Assembly: GCA_020629795.1 (NCBI GenBank)
Contig: JAHDCR010000001.1
Location: forward strand, 152,443-216,442
Direction of reading: 5' to 3'
DNA from: Candidatus Altimarinota bacterium
GTDB taxonomy: Bacteria > Patescibacteriota > Gracilibacteria > BD1-5 > UBA6164
Length of the DNA: 64,000 nt
In this document: positions 10,072-20,014 of the stretch, one piece after another
How positions within the stretch are numbered: position 1 is the stretch's first letter
Layout of the letters: each line of letters starts with the position of its first letter
Notes under the pieces: generated by a model
Seen by the model: only the letters and a program-made list of their open reading frames with translations
Database searches by the model: none
Told to the model about the DNA's origin: nothing
Made by a program: the position numbers and the translations under genes

Positions 10072-11052
10072 TTAGTCGTCTCCTAGAAGTTTTAGTCCTC
10101 TTTCATTTAGAGATGCTCTTATTTCTGTCATTGCTTTCTTACCGAAACCTTTAATAGAAGAGAGTTTCGTCTCAGTACACTTAGTGAGTTGTTCTATAGA
10201 AAGAATATTTCCATTAATAAGCGCATTAAGTGTTCTTGGAGAAAGTCCCATAATTTCTATTGGAGTATAACTTTCTTTTTCTAATTCTTCTTTTACTTCT
10301 TCTTTTTCTCTATCGAGTAGATCTTTTATACTTCAGATGAATTGACCTTCTACTTGAAGTGCATCTTCATTTATAAGACTAAAGTAAGAAGTGAGCATAT
10401 CACCAGAAAATTTAAATACTTCAGTTGGAGAAAGAACTCCATTAGTTGAAATTTGCATTTCAACTGCATCTAAATTAGTTATATCACCAACTCTTGTAGT
10501 AGTAATATCATATTTTACATTAAGTACTGGAGAAAAGTTAGCATCTATGAGGAGAACATTTACATCTTCTTCTCTTTCTTTTAAATCTTCGTTACTCATA
10601 TAACCTACTCCTTTTTCAACTCGTATTTCGATATCTAGTTCAAGCTTATCTTGATCAATTTCTGTTATATACATATCAGGATTGAGGATTTTGATATCGC
10701 TTGGTACTTTGATGTCTGCAGCAGTAACTTTACCAGCTTTATTTTTTGAAAGTGAAATCCATTGAATTCATGTTTCTTGTTTATCTACAACTAGATTTTT
10801 AAGATTTAGCATTATATCAACTACTGAATCTCTAATTCCAGGAAGTGTTGAATACTCATGTGATACTCATTTTACCTTAATCCCAGTAACTTTAGATCCT
10901 GGAATAGATGATAGTGCAACTCTTCTCATAGAGTTTGCAAGTGTTATACCGTAACCTCTTGGAAGAGGAGACATAGTAAATACTGCTGCGTTTTCACCTG
11001 TAGGATTTTGAGTAATTTTTGGAACTCCGATAGTATTATGAAGAATGTGCAT
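10072..11052 (-). CDS. rpoA: RNA polymerase subunit alpha
   Basis: 326 aa. The N-terminal assembly domain shows [20 protein letters not shown] and, across a [22 protein letters not shown], matching the invariant G-V-x-HEFS-xxPG block. The C-terminal domain (about 250-326) carries [14 protein letters not shown] and [16 protein letters not shown], the HhH-containing DNA- and activator-binding domain. It dimerises and nucleates the polymerase. It is flanked by rpsD (50 bases upstream) and rplQ, the classic alpha operon. Confidence 0.97.
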
Positions 11053-11102
11053 GTTTTTTTATTTGAAAATGTAATATTATGAAACAGTGATAATTTCTTT
11101 TA

Positions 11103-11726
11103 CTATTTTGAGTAAAATTCTACGATTTTCTGAATATCAATTACTTGTTCAAAGTCTTCTTTTTCAGGAAGAGCTGTTACTGTAATCTTTAGGTTTTTTA
11201 CATCTACATCAATCCACTTAGCACTTGAGATTTTACCCTTAGATTCTTTTGCGAATTCCTCTAACTCTTCTAGAAGAGATTTATAAAGTGGTGATTCTTT
11301 TAATTTTGTTCTCAGTTCGATAACATCTCATACTTTTAAAGCAATAGATGGTACAGAAACTTTTACACCGTTAAGTGTAAAATGAGCATGACCAACAAAT
11401 TGCCTTGATTGCATTCTAGTTCTTGCAAATCCAGATCTATATACAACGTTATCAAGTCTTAATTCAAGACCTTTTAACATTTTTTCTCATGTAGTTCCTT
11501 CAGCACCTGATTTTTGAGCTTTTGTAAAGTAAGAGAAAAATTGTTTTTCACTCAGTCCAAACATTCTTTTAGCAAGTTGTTTTTTTCTTAATTGTGTTCC
11601 GAATTCTGAAGTTTTTCTACTTCTCATCACACTTCTTTTCCCTTTTTCTAGATCATATTTTTCTGTTCCAAAAAGGTTAATCCCTTCTCTTCTACAGAGT
11701 TTTTTCTTAGGTCAAGTATATCGCAT
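11103..11726 (-). CDS. rpsD: 30S ribosomal protein S4
   Basis: 207 aa, normal length. It starts [20 protein letters not shown]; the Gly of the RYTGP motif is TGA (codon 5), so the standard code would give only four residues. The S4 RNA-binding domain shows [20 protein letters not shown] and [13 protein letters not shown]. It ends with TAG. S4 initiates 16S rRNA folding and in many bacteria represses the alpha operon; the sequence gives no direct sign of such control here. Confidence 0.97.
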
Positions 11727-11806
11727 GTTTTCTAAGTTTTAAGATACAAATTATTGTGCTGAATGATTTCAGCTATTTTAAATTTTTTATTTAAATGTGA
11801 AGCAAA

Positions 11807-12184
11807 TTACATTCTTCTCACTTTCTTTTTTCGGCAACCGTTATGAGGAACAGGAGTAACATCAAATATACTTCTGAGATCTATTCAAGCACCTATAAGT
11901 CCTCTAATTGCTTGTTCTCTTCCAACACCAATACCTTTTATATAAACATCAACTGTTTCCATTGAGTGAAGTTGTTTTGCTTTTTCAATTGCTTGTTCAG
12001 CAGTGATTTGAGCTGCATATGGAGTTGATTCTCTCGCTCCTTTAAATCCTGCAGATCATCCACTTGCCCATGAAAGAACATTTCCTTGTTCATCAGTAAT
12101 ACTCACTATAGTATTATTAAATGATGCAAGTATGTGAGCTTGTCCAACTTGAACAATTTTTTTGGTTTTTTTACTTTTAGCCAT
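11807..12184 (-). CDS. rpsK: 30S ribosomal protein S11
   Basis: 125 aa. Conserved blocks: [41 protein letters not shown] (first or second Gly as TGA), [17 protein letters not shown] and [17 protein letters not shown]. It has two TGA codons, both at Gly. S11 forms the platform near the E site. It lies between rpsM and rpsD as in the standard alpha operon. Confidence 0.97.
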
Positions 12185-12215
12185 AATTCTCTAAATATAA
12201 ATATTGTATATAAAA

Positions 12216-12584
12216 CTATTTTTTCTTTCCTGCAATTGCTACTGACTTACCTTTTCTTGTTCGAGCATTTGTCTTTGTATTTTGACCTCTAACCGGAAGT
12301 CTTTTTTGATGTCTAATACCTCTGTAACATCTAATTTCTTGAAGTCTTTTGATGTTTCCGTTTACAAGTCTTCTTAAATCACCTTCAACGATATATTCTT
12401 TAATAACATCACGAATGAGATCAAGCTCAGTTTCTGAAAGATCATCGATTTTTCTTGTTTTTTCGATTTTTACTCTTTCAAGTATAAGCCCAGAAGTAGT
12501 TTTCCCAATACCATATATGTATGTGAGAGCAATTTCAGCATGTTTTCCACTTGGGAGTATTACCCCGGCAATTCTAGCAGCCAT
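12216..12584 (-). CDS. rpsM: 30S ribosomal protein S13
   Basis: 122 aa, no TGA. It starts [20 protein letters not shown] and contains [54 protein letters not shown] and the basic tail [14 protein letters not shown]. The head protein contacts P-site tRNA and bridges to the large subunit. Located between rpmJ and rpsK. Confidence 0.97.
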   Translation of the reverse strand: MAARIAGVILPSGKHAEIALTYIYGIGKTTSGLILERVKIEKTRKIDDLSETELDLIRDVIKEYIVEGDLRRLVNGNIKRLQEIRCYRGIRHQKRLPVRGQNTKTNARTRKGKSVAIAGKKK

Positions 12585-12619
12585 ATGCGTTATAGTTTAA
12601 ATAAATAGTAAAATTAAAA

Positions 12620-12748
12620 TTATCCTTGTCTTTGTTTATGCTTTGGATCAGTTGGGCAGATTACTCTTACACACTTTCTCCCTTTAAATCTTCGAGTCAC
12701 AACCTTACAGTTTTGACAGATTTTCTTTGCAGAAGTTCTTACTTTCAT
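12620..12748 (-). CDS. rpmJ: 50S ribosomal protein L36
   Basis: 42 aa, absent from simple ORF lists because it is short. [20 protein letters not shown] and [17 protein letters not shown] carry the zinc-ribbon residues C11, C14, C27 and H33 of the C-type L36. It lies between infA and rpsM with short gaps, as in most bacteria. Confidence 0.95.
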   Translation of the reverse strand: MKVRTSAKKICQNCKVVTRRFKGRKCVRVICPTDPKHKQRQG

Positions 12749-12775
12749 AATTCTTGTAATAATAAGTTATATTTT

Positions 12776-13027
12776 TTATGTTTGTGGATTCATTTTTTCT
12801 GGTTGAAGCCTATAAGTTATTCTTCATTTACCAGGATCGTATGGAGAAAGCTCAATAGTCACTTTATCTCACTCAATAAGTTTGATATAGTTTTTACGCA
12901 TATTCCCACTGAGATGACCGCGAACGATACCTCATCATAAATCCTCTGGTAATTGAACTTCAAAAACCAGACCGGGTAGGGATTGTATTATTGTTCCTTC
13001 TACCTCTATTTTATCTTCTTTTGACAT
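12776..13027 (-). CDS. infA: Translation initiation factor IF-1
   Basis: 83 aa. It starts MSKEDKIEVEGTIIQSLPG and carries the S1/OB-fold pattern [51 protein letters not shown]. It contains four TGA codons, two in tandem, so it is a striking case of recoding in a small essential gene. The family has an N or D at the first of those Gly positions, so this part has diverged. First gene of the long ribosomal operon, with a promoter just upstream. Confidence 0.95.
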
Positions 13028-13061
13028 GTATTTTAGCGTCTAAAGAGTTAAAAGCCCGCGA

Positions 13062-13089
13062 ATCATATCGAAAAAATAAGATATGGCAA
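13062..13089 (-). promoter_or_regulatory. Sigma-70-like promoter of infA operon
   Basis: On the minus strand: TTGCCA (13084-13089), 16-bp spacer, TATGAT (13062-13067). It lies 35 bases upstream of the infA ATG in a 125-base gap, and is a plausible driver of the infA-to-rpmA operon. The rest of this gap holds a short TAGAGT/ACTCTA hairpin (13134-13150) and homopolymer runs. Confidence 0.55.
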
Positions 13090-13152
13090 ATGTTTTTTTT
13101 AAAAAAGTCATAATAGACATAAGCTGCTATTTTTAGAGTATCAAACTCTACA

Positions 13153-13551
13153 TTAACTTGATCTTACTTCAATAATATTTTTCACTTTATTGTATAAATC
13201 TGGATATTTGTTCATCATTTGCTCTATACCAAATTTAATTATCACTATCACAGTAGATTCTTCTTGAGCTATCACCGTAGCATTTCTAGTTGGAGGTTCA
13301 CCGAAAAATGCTATTTCTCATACTAGATCTCATGCTCACAGAGTTGCAACATCTTTCGTCTCTCCTGAGTCTGATTGTTTTCTCACCAGGAGCAGCCCAT
13401 CTGAAACAACATACATAGCTTGAGGTTCATCTCACTGTTGAAAGAGTACATCTCCTGCCTGGAGAGTTTGAGTTTGACAGAAATCAGAAAGGCTATTTTG
13501 ATCTTGCGGTGATAAATCAGAAAATAGCTCTACACCTTCAAAATAATTCAT
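13153..13551 (-). CDS. Cyclic-nucleotide-binding-domain protein
   Basis: 132 aa made almost wholly of one cNMP-binding fold (CAP/PKA regulatory type): QQGDEPQAMYVVSDGLLLV at about 39-57, and the phosphate-binding cassette GDLVGEIAFFGEPPTRNATV around 85-104, similar to the family FGExALLxxxPRxATV. Several of these glycines are TGA. There is no helix-turn-helix, so it is not a CRP-type transcription factor; it may sense a nucleotide or be a stand-alone regulator. It starts one base after the infB stop and is clearly co-transcribed. Confidence 0.85.
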
Positions 13552-13552
13552 A

Positions 13553-15979
13553 CTACTTTTGTATTGTTAGCTTATAAACTTCAAGAGTATCACCAAGCTC
13601 TACATTGGTTACTCAAGTTAATTTTATACCACATTCCGTTGGTCATTCTATTTTATTTACTTCTTCTACTCATTGTTTCAGTGACTCTATTTTTCACTTT
13701 CCTATAAATTTATCTTTTCTAATAACACGCACTAAAGCTTTGTTTTCTATAACTGAATCTTCTCCTTTAACCTGAAGCCCAACTATAAGGAATTGCTTAG
13801 ATGTATAAAAAATTCATCCTACATTTGCCTCACATAGAGAAACTTCTACTTCTTTTGGATCGAGCATCCCTGTAACTATTTTTTCAATCCTCTCTGTAAT
13901 ATGATAGATAATTTTACTTTCTATATATTCTACTCCAGAATCTTCGAGCGTACGTTTTGCGTTTGGTCAAACTGACACAGCAAACCCGATTAGAACTGCT
14001 GAACTTCCACCACACATAAGTACATCACCTTCGGTAATATTACCAACTCAAGAATGAATCACAGAAACCGATGTTTCATCAGTTGAGAGATTTACAAGAG
14101 CATTTTTAATTGCCTCCAGACTACCATTTGTGTCTGCCTTAAGCACAACTTTTAGATGTTTTAAATTACCTGATTTTATCTTAGACATAAGTATATCTAA
14201 TTGAGATGATTTAAGCTGTTTTTGATTTGAAAGATATTCACTATATTCAATAGATTTTTGTCTTGCAGTATCTATTCAACTCATCACTTGAACTACATCT
14301 CAACCTCACACAACTTTATCTAATCATACAATGAGAGCTGGCTCACCAGGTCATACGCGTTTTACAGATTTTCCAGTATAATCACGTAACACTTTTACTT
14401 TACCATACGAATCACCACATACAATAGATGATCATTTTTCTATTGTACCTGTATTTACTAATACGGTAGCAACTGGTCCTAATTGAGTATCAAGATGAGA
14501 TTCTATAATCGTAGCTACACCGTTTCTGTCTGGATTAGCCTTTAGTTCTTGCATTTCTGCCATAAGCAGGATAATTTCTAAAAGCTCTTCTATACCAAAT
14601 CCTGTCTGGGCTGATACAGGAACCATTGGAGTATCTCCACCCCAATCTTCTGGAGTAAGCCCGTTTTCCGCAAGTTTTCCTTTTACGTGATCTGGATTTG
14701 CTCATTCCTTATCCATCTTATTAATAGCAACAATAATTGGTATTCCTGCCTCTCTTGCATGAGAAATCGATTCTACTGTTTGCGGTTTTACTCATTCGTC
14801 TGCTGCCACAACAAGAATCGCTATATCTGTAGATTTAGCCCCCCTAGCTCTCATAACAGTAAATGCTTCATGTCCTGGAGTATCTAGGAATGTTATTTTT
14901 TTTCCGTTATGTTCTGCTTGATACGCTCAAATACTTTGAGTTATACCACCAGCTTCACCAGCAGCTACTTGTTCTTTTCTTATATAGTCAAGCAGCGAAG
15001 TCTTACCATGATCAACATGCCCCATAATTGAAACAACAGGAGCTCTCTCTACTAATTTTGAACTATCATCCTCAATAAGTAGATCTTTTATATTTCCTGT
15101 AGCAATCTCACTTGCTGAGATTCCTGCAGAATTATCTTTTTGAAGTTTTACATCAAAAGCTTCAGCAATAAGGGTAGCTGTATCAAAATCCACCTGAGCA
15201 TTGATGGTCATCATCATACCGTTTTTCATGAACTCAGCTATAAGCTTTGGAAGTGGTACTCCGATTTTTTCTGAAAATTCTTTGATTGATAAAAATTCGC
15301 TCACTACTACGGTTTCACCAGTTTTAGCTGTAAGATTTTGCTCTATATCTTCAATTGCTTTTTCTTCTTTCTTTTTGTGCTTGATTTTATTTGAACGTGT
15401 AAACCCATCGTCCTCATAATTATTTTTATATTTTCCTCTTTTTCACCCTGAAAAGTTTTTACCTTTTTTCCCACCTCTATCGTCCGAGTTGTAACTTTGA
15501 CCTGGTTTTGGAGCATTTTTAGAAAAACCTGCTTTAAATTTCGGTGCAGATGAGTTTGAATCACTTGTGGATCCTTGACTCGTTGAAGCTGATGATCCTC
15601 TCGTCTTATAAGTAGTAGAGTTTTGAGATCTTGAATCATTGTCATTAGTTTCAGCTCGTTTTACAACAGTGAAACCTGATTTTTTAGGATTTCTCCTGTC
15701 TAGAGCGTCATTTAAAGTATGAGTTTTTTCACTCACCTCTTTTTTAGGATTTTCAGATTTTTGTTCTGGTTTTTTTGGAGATACTGGAGTAACTTTTGAT
15801 TCTACTTTAGGAGACTCAGGAGTTTTTTCTACAGTTTCTACTGGATCTACTTTTTTTACTACTTTTTTAGCCTTTACAATAATTTTTTTCTTAATTACCA
15901 GCTTTTTTTTGTCACTTTTAGAATCATCAGAAGAATCTGATGACATATTTGAATAATAATCGTCAACGTTTGCGCTCAT
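13553..15979 (-). CDS. infB: Translation initiation factor IF-2
   Basis: 808 aa GTPase that brings initiator tRNA to the 30S subunit. The first ~180 residues are low-complexity Ser/Lys/Asp, then an IF2_N-type segment ([18 protein letters not shown]). The G domain has G1 GHVDHGKT near residue 319, GGITQSIGAY with the conserved Gly as [11 protein letters not shown] and NKMDKEGA. Domains II-IV follow, ending [16 protein letters not shown]. Stop is TAG. It has a good promoter (16023-16050) with a short leader, and couples to the cNMP-binding gene downstream. Confidence 0.96.
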
Positions 15980-16022
15980 ATATGTTTGAATTTTTTGACA
16001 CGGAAATAAAATGATAGAGCGA

Positions 16023-16050
16023 ATATTAAGCCTTTTTTACTCATTGTCAA
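16023..16050 (-). promoter_or_regulatory. Sigma-70-like promoter of infB
   Basis: Minus strand TTTTTTGACA with TTGACA at 16045-16050, 16-bp spacer and TAATAT at 16023-16028, 44 bases upstream of the infB ATG. It lies in the divergent gap between infB and the jag-like gene. Confidence 0.6.
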
Positions 16051-16129
16051 AAAATTATAAAAACTTGTAAAAAGCAAAATTAGCAATATTTTATAGTGAG
16101 ACAAGTATATCAATAAAGATTATTTGAAC

Positions 16130-16618
16130 ATGCAAGAAATAGTAGAAAACATCTGCCATAATTTTTTCACCAAGCTTTGAACTGACTTCTCAAACCTACA
16201 AATAGAAAAGCAAGGTGATGAAATTTTTAAAATTTCTCTTAAAAGTGAAGATTCTCACCTACTCATAGGCCCACACGGAAAAAATCTCGATACACTCACT
16301 CACCTGCTAAAACTTATCATATCAAAACAGTCTCACTCATATATAAATATTCACCTAGAGATTAATGACTACCTTGAACAAAAAGACCAAAAACTCATGA
16401 ACTTTATAGCTTCAAAAATATCTTTAGTGAAAGATTCCTGAAAAGAAGTGATTCTACCATTCTTTACAGCCTATGAGAGAAAAAAAGTTCATTCCTATGT
16501 GAGTGAACACTGAGGCAACATAATAACTCAAAGTATCTGAGAGGGAAAAGATAGAAGAATACATCTCACAAAAAAAGAGGAGAAAATGACTATCGATATA
16601 GATGGAGACGATATTTAA
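16130..16618 (+). CDS. Jag/KhpB-like RNA-binding protein (KH + R3H)
   Basis: 162 aa. A KH domain with the GxxG loop in LLIGPHGKNLDTLTHLL (about 45-61) is followed by a C-terminal R3H-like stretch: YERKKVHSYVSEHG, then ITQSIGEGKDRRIHL. This is the layout of SpoIIIJ-associated protein/Jag/KhpB, an RNA chaperone linked to cell-wall growth and division in Gram-positives. The N-terminal Jag_N domain is missing. In many genomes jag sits beside yidC; here it is 12 kb away, divergent from infB. Gene symbol withheld because of the missing domain. Confidence 0.8.
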
Positions 16619-16641
16619 TACATTGATTCAAAAATAAACAT

Positions 16642-17811
16642 ATGAAAAAGAGTGTCCTAAAGAAAATAGTATTATTTCTAGCATTATGAATATTACTATG
16701 GTCATTTTATAATATAAACTATAATAATTACGTCCAGCAGAAACAAATAGATGCTGTGAATGTAAAACATCCTGAAAATCTCCCAACATCTCAGTCTGCA
16801 AAATTTCGTAGTTTTGGGTTTATGAATATCAATGCTGATATATATTGGCTCAAGGCAATTCAATATATATGAACAAATGTCATCAAAGAGGATTATAAAA
16901 AATACTTATGAGCAATGATGGAGCTTATAACAGATTTAAATCCATATTTTGAAAGTCCATATGTCATTGGTCAGCTCTTACTTCCATGAGATAAATACAA
17001 TAGAGATGAAGCTGATAGCGAACAAACAGAAAAAAATCTGGAGCAGGCTGAGTTACTCTGACTGAAATGAGTACATAATTTTTGTGACACAGAAAAAGTA
17101 AATGCCATAATTGCTGAAGAAAACTTATGAGCAGTGCTCACAGATGAAAAATATAAAAATCCATGCCAAAGTTATAAGATTCCCTATTATCTTGCTTATA
17201 TTTATTATTTTTATTTAAATGATAACTCAAGTGCTGCAAACTACTACAAAGTAGTAAGTGCTCAGGAAGACGCACCAGGTGGAGCAAAAGTACTTGCAGC
17301 CATCATGCAATGAAAATGAGGCCAGAGAGAAAAATCACTCTATATGTTTCTCTCACTCGCTGATTCTACAGGATCTGATGGTGAAGCCTGTACCTTTATG
17401 AGTAATGAGCTACAGATAGTATATGAAGAAATAAAAAATAAAGCTCGTCCTTTAGATGGAAAACTCGTCCAAGACATTCAAACACTGTGAAGACAAGTCC
17501 TTCCAGAACTTACAGAGGAAAATGAGAGCGAAGTACTCGATGATACAAAATGTACTAACTATCTAGCAAAAGCTATCAGAGAAATAAATCTCATGTATAT
17601 TGAAAATGCTGACGCAAAATATGTTTCTGACAATCCAGGTGAAATATCTGCTTACTCACCAGAAAAACTTTTTGAAAACTGATATATAGACTTTATACCA
17701 ACAGACTATCAGCAGTATGCTGATAAATGATATGGAATACACTATAAATACAGTGAAGATACGAAACGTTTCGACTATGAAATGGATTATAGTAATTACG
17801 AAAATAAATAA
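16642..17811 (+). CDS. Membrane-anchored protein, possible helical repeats
   Basis: 389 aa. One N-terminal hydrophobic helix (about 6-24) after a Lys-rich start anchors a large domain outside the membrane. The domain is rich in Tyr, Asn and helical pairs (for example YYLAYIYYFYLNDNSSAANYY), which resembles tetratricopeptide-type repeats but with no clear consensus. A few Cys occur (around residues 138, 160, 250 and 303). It follows the jag-like gene by 23 bases and ends in a terminator, so the two form a unit. Function unknown. Confidence 0.7.
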
Positions 17812-17840
17812 TAAAAAGAGCGTATAGCTCTTTTTATTAT
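17812..17840. terminator. Bidirectional terminator
   Basis: AAAAAGAGC-gtata-GCTCTTTTT with A and T runs, between the convergent genes 16642-17811 and trpS. The trpS stop (17837-17839) lies at its edge. A second overlapping stem (GAGCGTATA/TATACGCTC) can form instead. Confidence 0.8.
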
Positions 17841-18808
17841 ACGCTCAGTCATACGATTTTTTTCATTTCTTCATACTTTTTACAGTGAATTTTTTCTGCT
17901 ATATCATTTCCAGCATCTAATTTTTCTTGTACTAAATCGTAATTATCCATATATTTTTGATATTTCTCTCTTGCTGGTCAAAAGTATGTCAGCATCATAT
18001 CTAAGAGTTCTAGCTTCGCATGGCCATATCAGTATCATCATGCTCTATATTTATCTGCAATGGTATTGAGCTGCGTGTCTGAAGCAAAGAACTTCATGAG
18101 AGCGTACACATTACAAGACTCTGGATCTTTTGGATCTTCTAAAGACTCACTTCCAGTAACAATAGACATTATTTTTTTCTTGAGAGTTTTCTCATCATCA
18201 AAAATTCAAATAAAATTATCATAACTTTTACTCATTTTTCTCCCATCTGTTCCAGGTATTAGTTCTAGATTACTATCTATATATGGCTCTGGGAGTTTAA
18301 AAAAATCAGTGTTATATAGTCTATTAAAATTTCCTGCTATATCACGCGTAAATTCTAGGTGTTGTTTTTGATCTTTTCCTACAGGCACCACATCAACATC
18401 ATAGCCTATGATATCAGCAGCCATAAGTATAGGGTAGTTAAATACAGCCATATTTATATCTGAGTTCTTATTTTGACTGTCTTTAAAGCTATGAGCCCTG
18501 AGCATAAGACTATAAGGAGTGACGCTCGAAAGTATCCATGACATATCATTTATATGTGACATTTTAGACTGCTCAAAAATAGTAAATGGAGCATCCTCCG
18601 GCATCAGAGCAAAGAGCTCAGCTGCGAGTCTGTGCTTATTTCTTTGCATTATTTCAGGATCATGAACAGATGTAAGAGAATGAAAATCTGGAAGAAATAA
18701 AAATCCTTCGTTTCATTTCGCTTTCTCGATAAATGGGAGGTACATTCAGAGATAATTTCAAAGATGCATTCCATTTCATGTCGGTTTTACTCCTGTGAGT
18801 ATTCTCAT
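17837..18808 (-). CDS. trpS: Tryptophanyl-tRNA synthetase
   Basis: 323 aa class I synthetase. N-terminus MRILTGVKPTGNGMHLGNYL holds the HIGH-like HLGN; four of its glycines are TGA, including those of the PTG and LGN motifs. The KMSKS signature is exact (GTDGRKMSKSYDN, about residue 195), preceded by PVGKDQKQHLEFTRDIA. Trp codons are TGG throughout the window, so TGA has not been taken over by Trp as in mycoplasmas. A TATAAT-like -10 element is at 18839-18844 upstream. Divergent from the methyltransferase gene. Confidence 0.95.
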
Positions 18809-18865
18809 AGTTTCATACTAAAAAATATTCTTAGCCTTATTATAGGGAAAATTACAGCAATTCAA

Positions 18866-18893
18866 TTTACATTTTCTCTATTTTTTCTATCAT
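18866..18893 (+). promoter_or_regulatory. Sigma-70-like promoter
   Basis: TTTACA (18866-18871), 16-bp pyrimidine-rich spacer, TATCAT (18888-18893), 30 bases upstream of the ATG of the membrane methyltransferase gene. Confidence 0.45.
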
Positions 18894-18923
18894 AAATATA
18901 TTAATACCTATTACATATCTTGT

Positions 18924-19958
18924 ATGAATTTCTTCAAAAATTATATCTCTACAATGAGTTTCCTCTATTTTGCATATTTTTTTTACTCAACAAATACTCA
19001 TTTCTTAAATTTTAGTTCATGATCTGTAGGTTTTGTATTTAATGATTTTAGTTTTGAAATTGTACTCATTTTTAATCTTATTTTTACTGCATATTTCATA
19101 CTACTCATTCCATACTATCTCATTTATAAAACTCCCAGTAAGGCACGACTGGTATATAACTATCTATGGGAGATAATGAAGTGAGGAGATAATTATAATG
19201 AAAAACATACAACTGCGCTACTTGCCTGGATTGTAAAACTTTTTTTTCTCCCTCTTATGCTTGTTTGGATTACAAATCATTGTTTCAATCTCATAAATAG
19301 TAGTTATACCAGTTATCAAAACATAGGGAGTCTCAACACGGATTTTCTCACTTTTTTTAATACGCATTTTTTTATGTGGGCATTTACAGCCATACTCCTT
19401 TTTGATGTATTGTTTTTCACGCTCTGATACTTACTCGAAGCTCCTATTTTTAAAAACACAATAAAAAGCGTTGAACCAACTCTCATCTGATGGGCTGTAG
19501 TACTCATATGCTATCCTCCTTTTAACTCTCATCTTACAAATATAGTTGGATGGTATTCAAAAGATTTTCCTCAATTTGCAAGTGCATACATACATATCCC
19601 TCTTAATATTGGTATTTTAATACTTATGGCTATCTATGCGTGGGCATCGATAGCATTATGACTCAAGGCTTCCAACCTTACAAACAGATGAATCGTAAGA
19701 AAATGACCATACAAATATATTAGGCATCCAGCATATATATGTAAAAATACTGCCTGGCTTATTTGAGGAATTCCTATTTTAGTAATGTCATTTACTGACG
19801 CAACAATTAATACACTTGCTGTTTTACTATGACTTGGATCATGGGCTTTTGTATACTATATGAGAGCAATGACGGAGGAGGCTCATCTCTCACTGGATCC
19901 TGATTATGTAGATTATAAAAAACAAGTACCATATAAATTTATTCCTAAAGTATGGTAA
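18924..19958 (+). CDS. ICMT-like membrane methyltransferase
   Basis: 344 aa with about six or seven hydrophobic helices. The C-terminal part has the isoprenylcysteine carboxyl methyltransferase/phospholipid methyltransferase pattern: GIVRKGPYKYIRHPAYICK (about 250-268, GxYxxxRHPxY motif) and MRAMTEEAHLSLDPDYVDYK with the EEExL-type acidic motif. SAM-dependent methylation of a lipid or small hydrophobic substrate at the membrane is likely; the substrate is unknown. The N-terminal half is a longer membrane region than usual for bacterial ICMT proteins (about 180-200 aa). Confidence 0.75.
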
Positions 19959-19965
19959 ATAAAAT

Positions 19966-20003
19966 CCCTAAAAAAGACTCCATGAATGGAGTCTTTTTTA
20001 GGC
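19966..20003. terminator. Bidirectional terminator
   Basis: CCTAAAAAAGACTCCAT-ga-ATGGAGTCTTTTTTAGG perfect palindrome, between the convergent methyltransferase gene and the large secreted-protein gene ending at 20015. Confidence 0.9.
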
Positions 20004-20014
20004 TATAATCGAGA

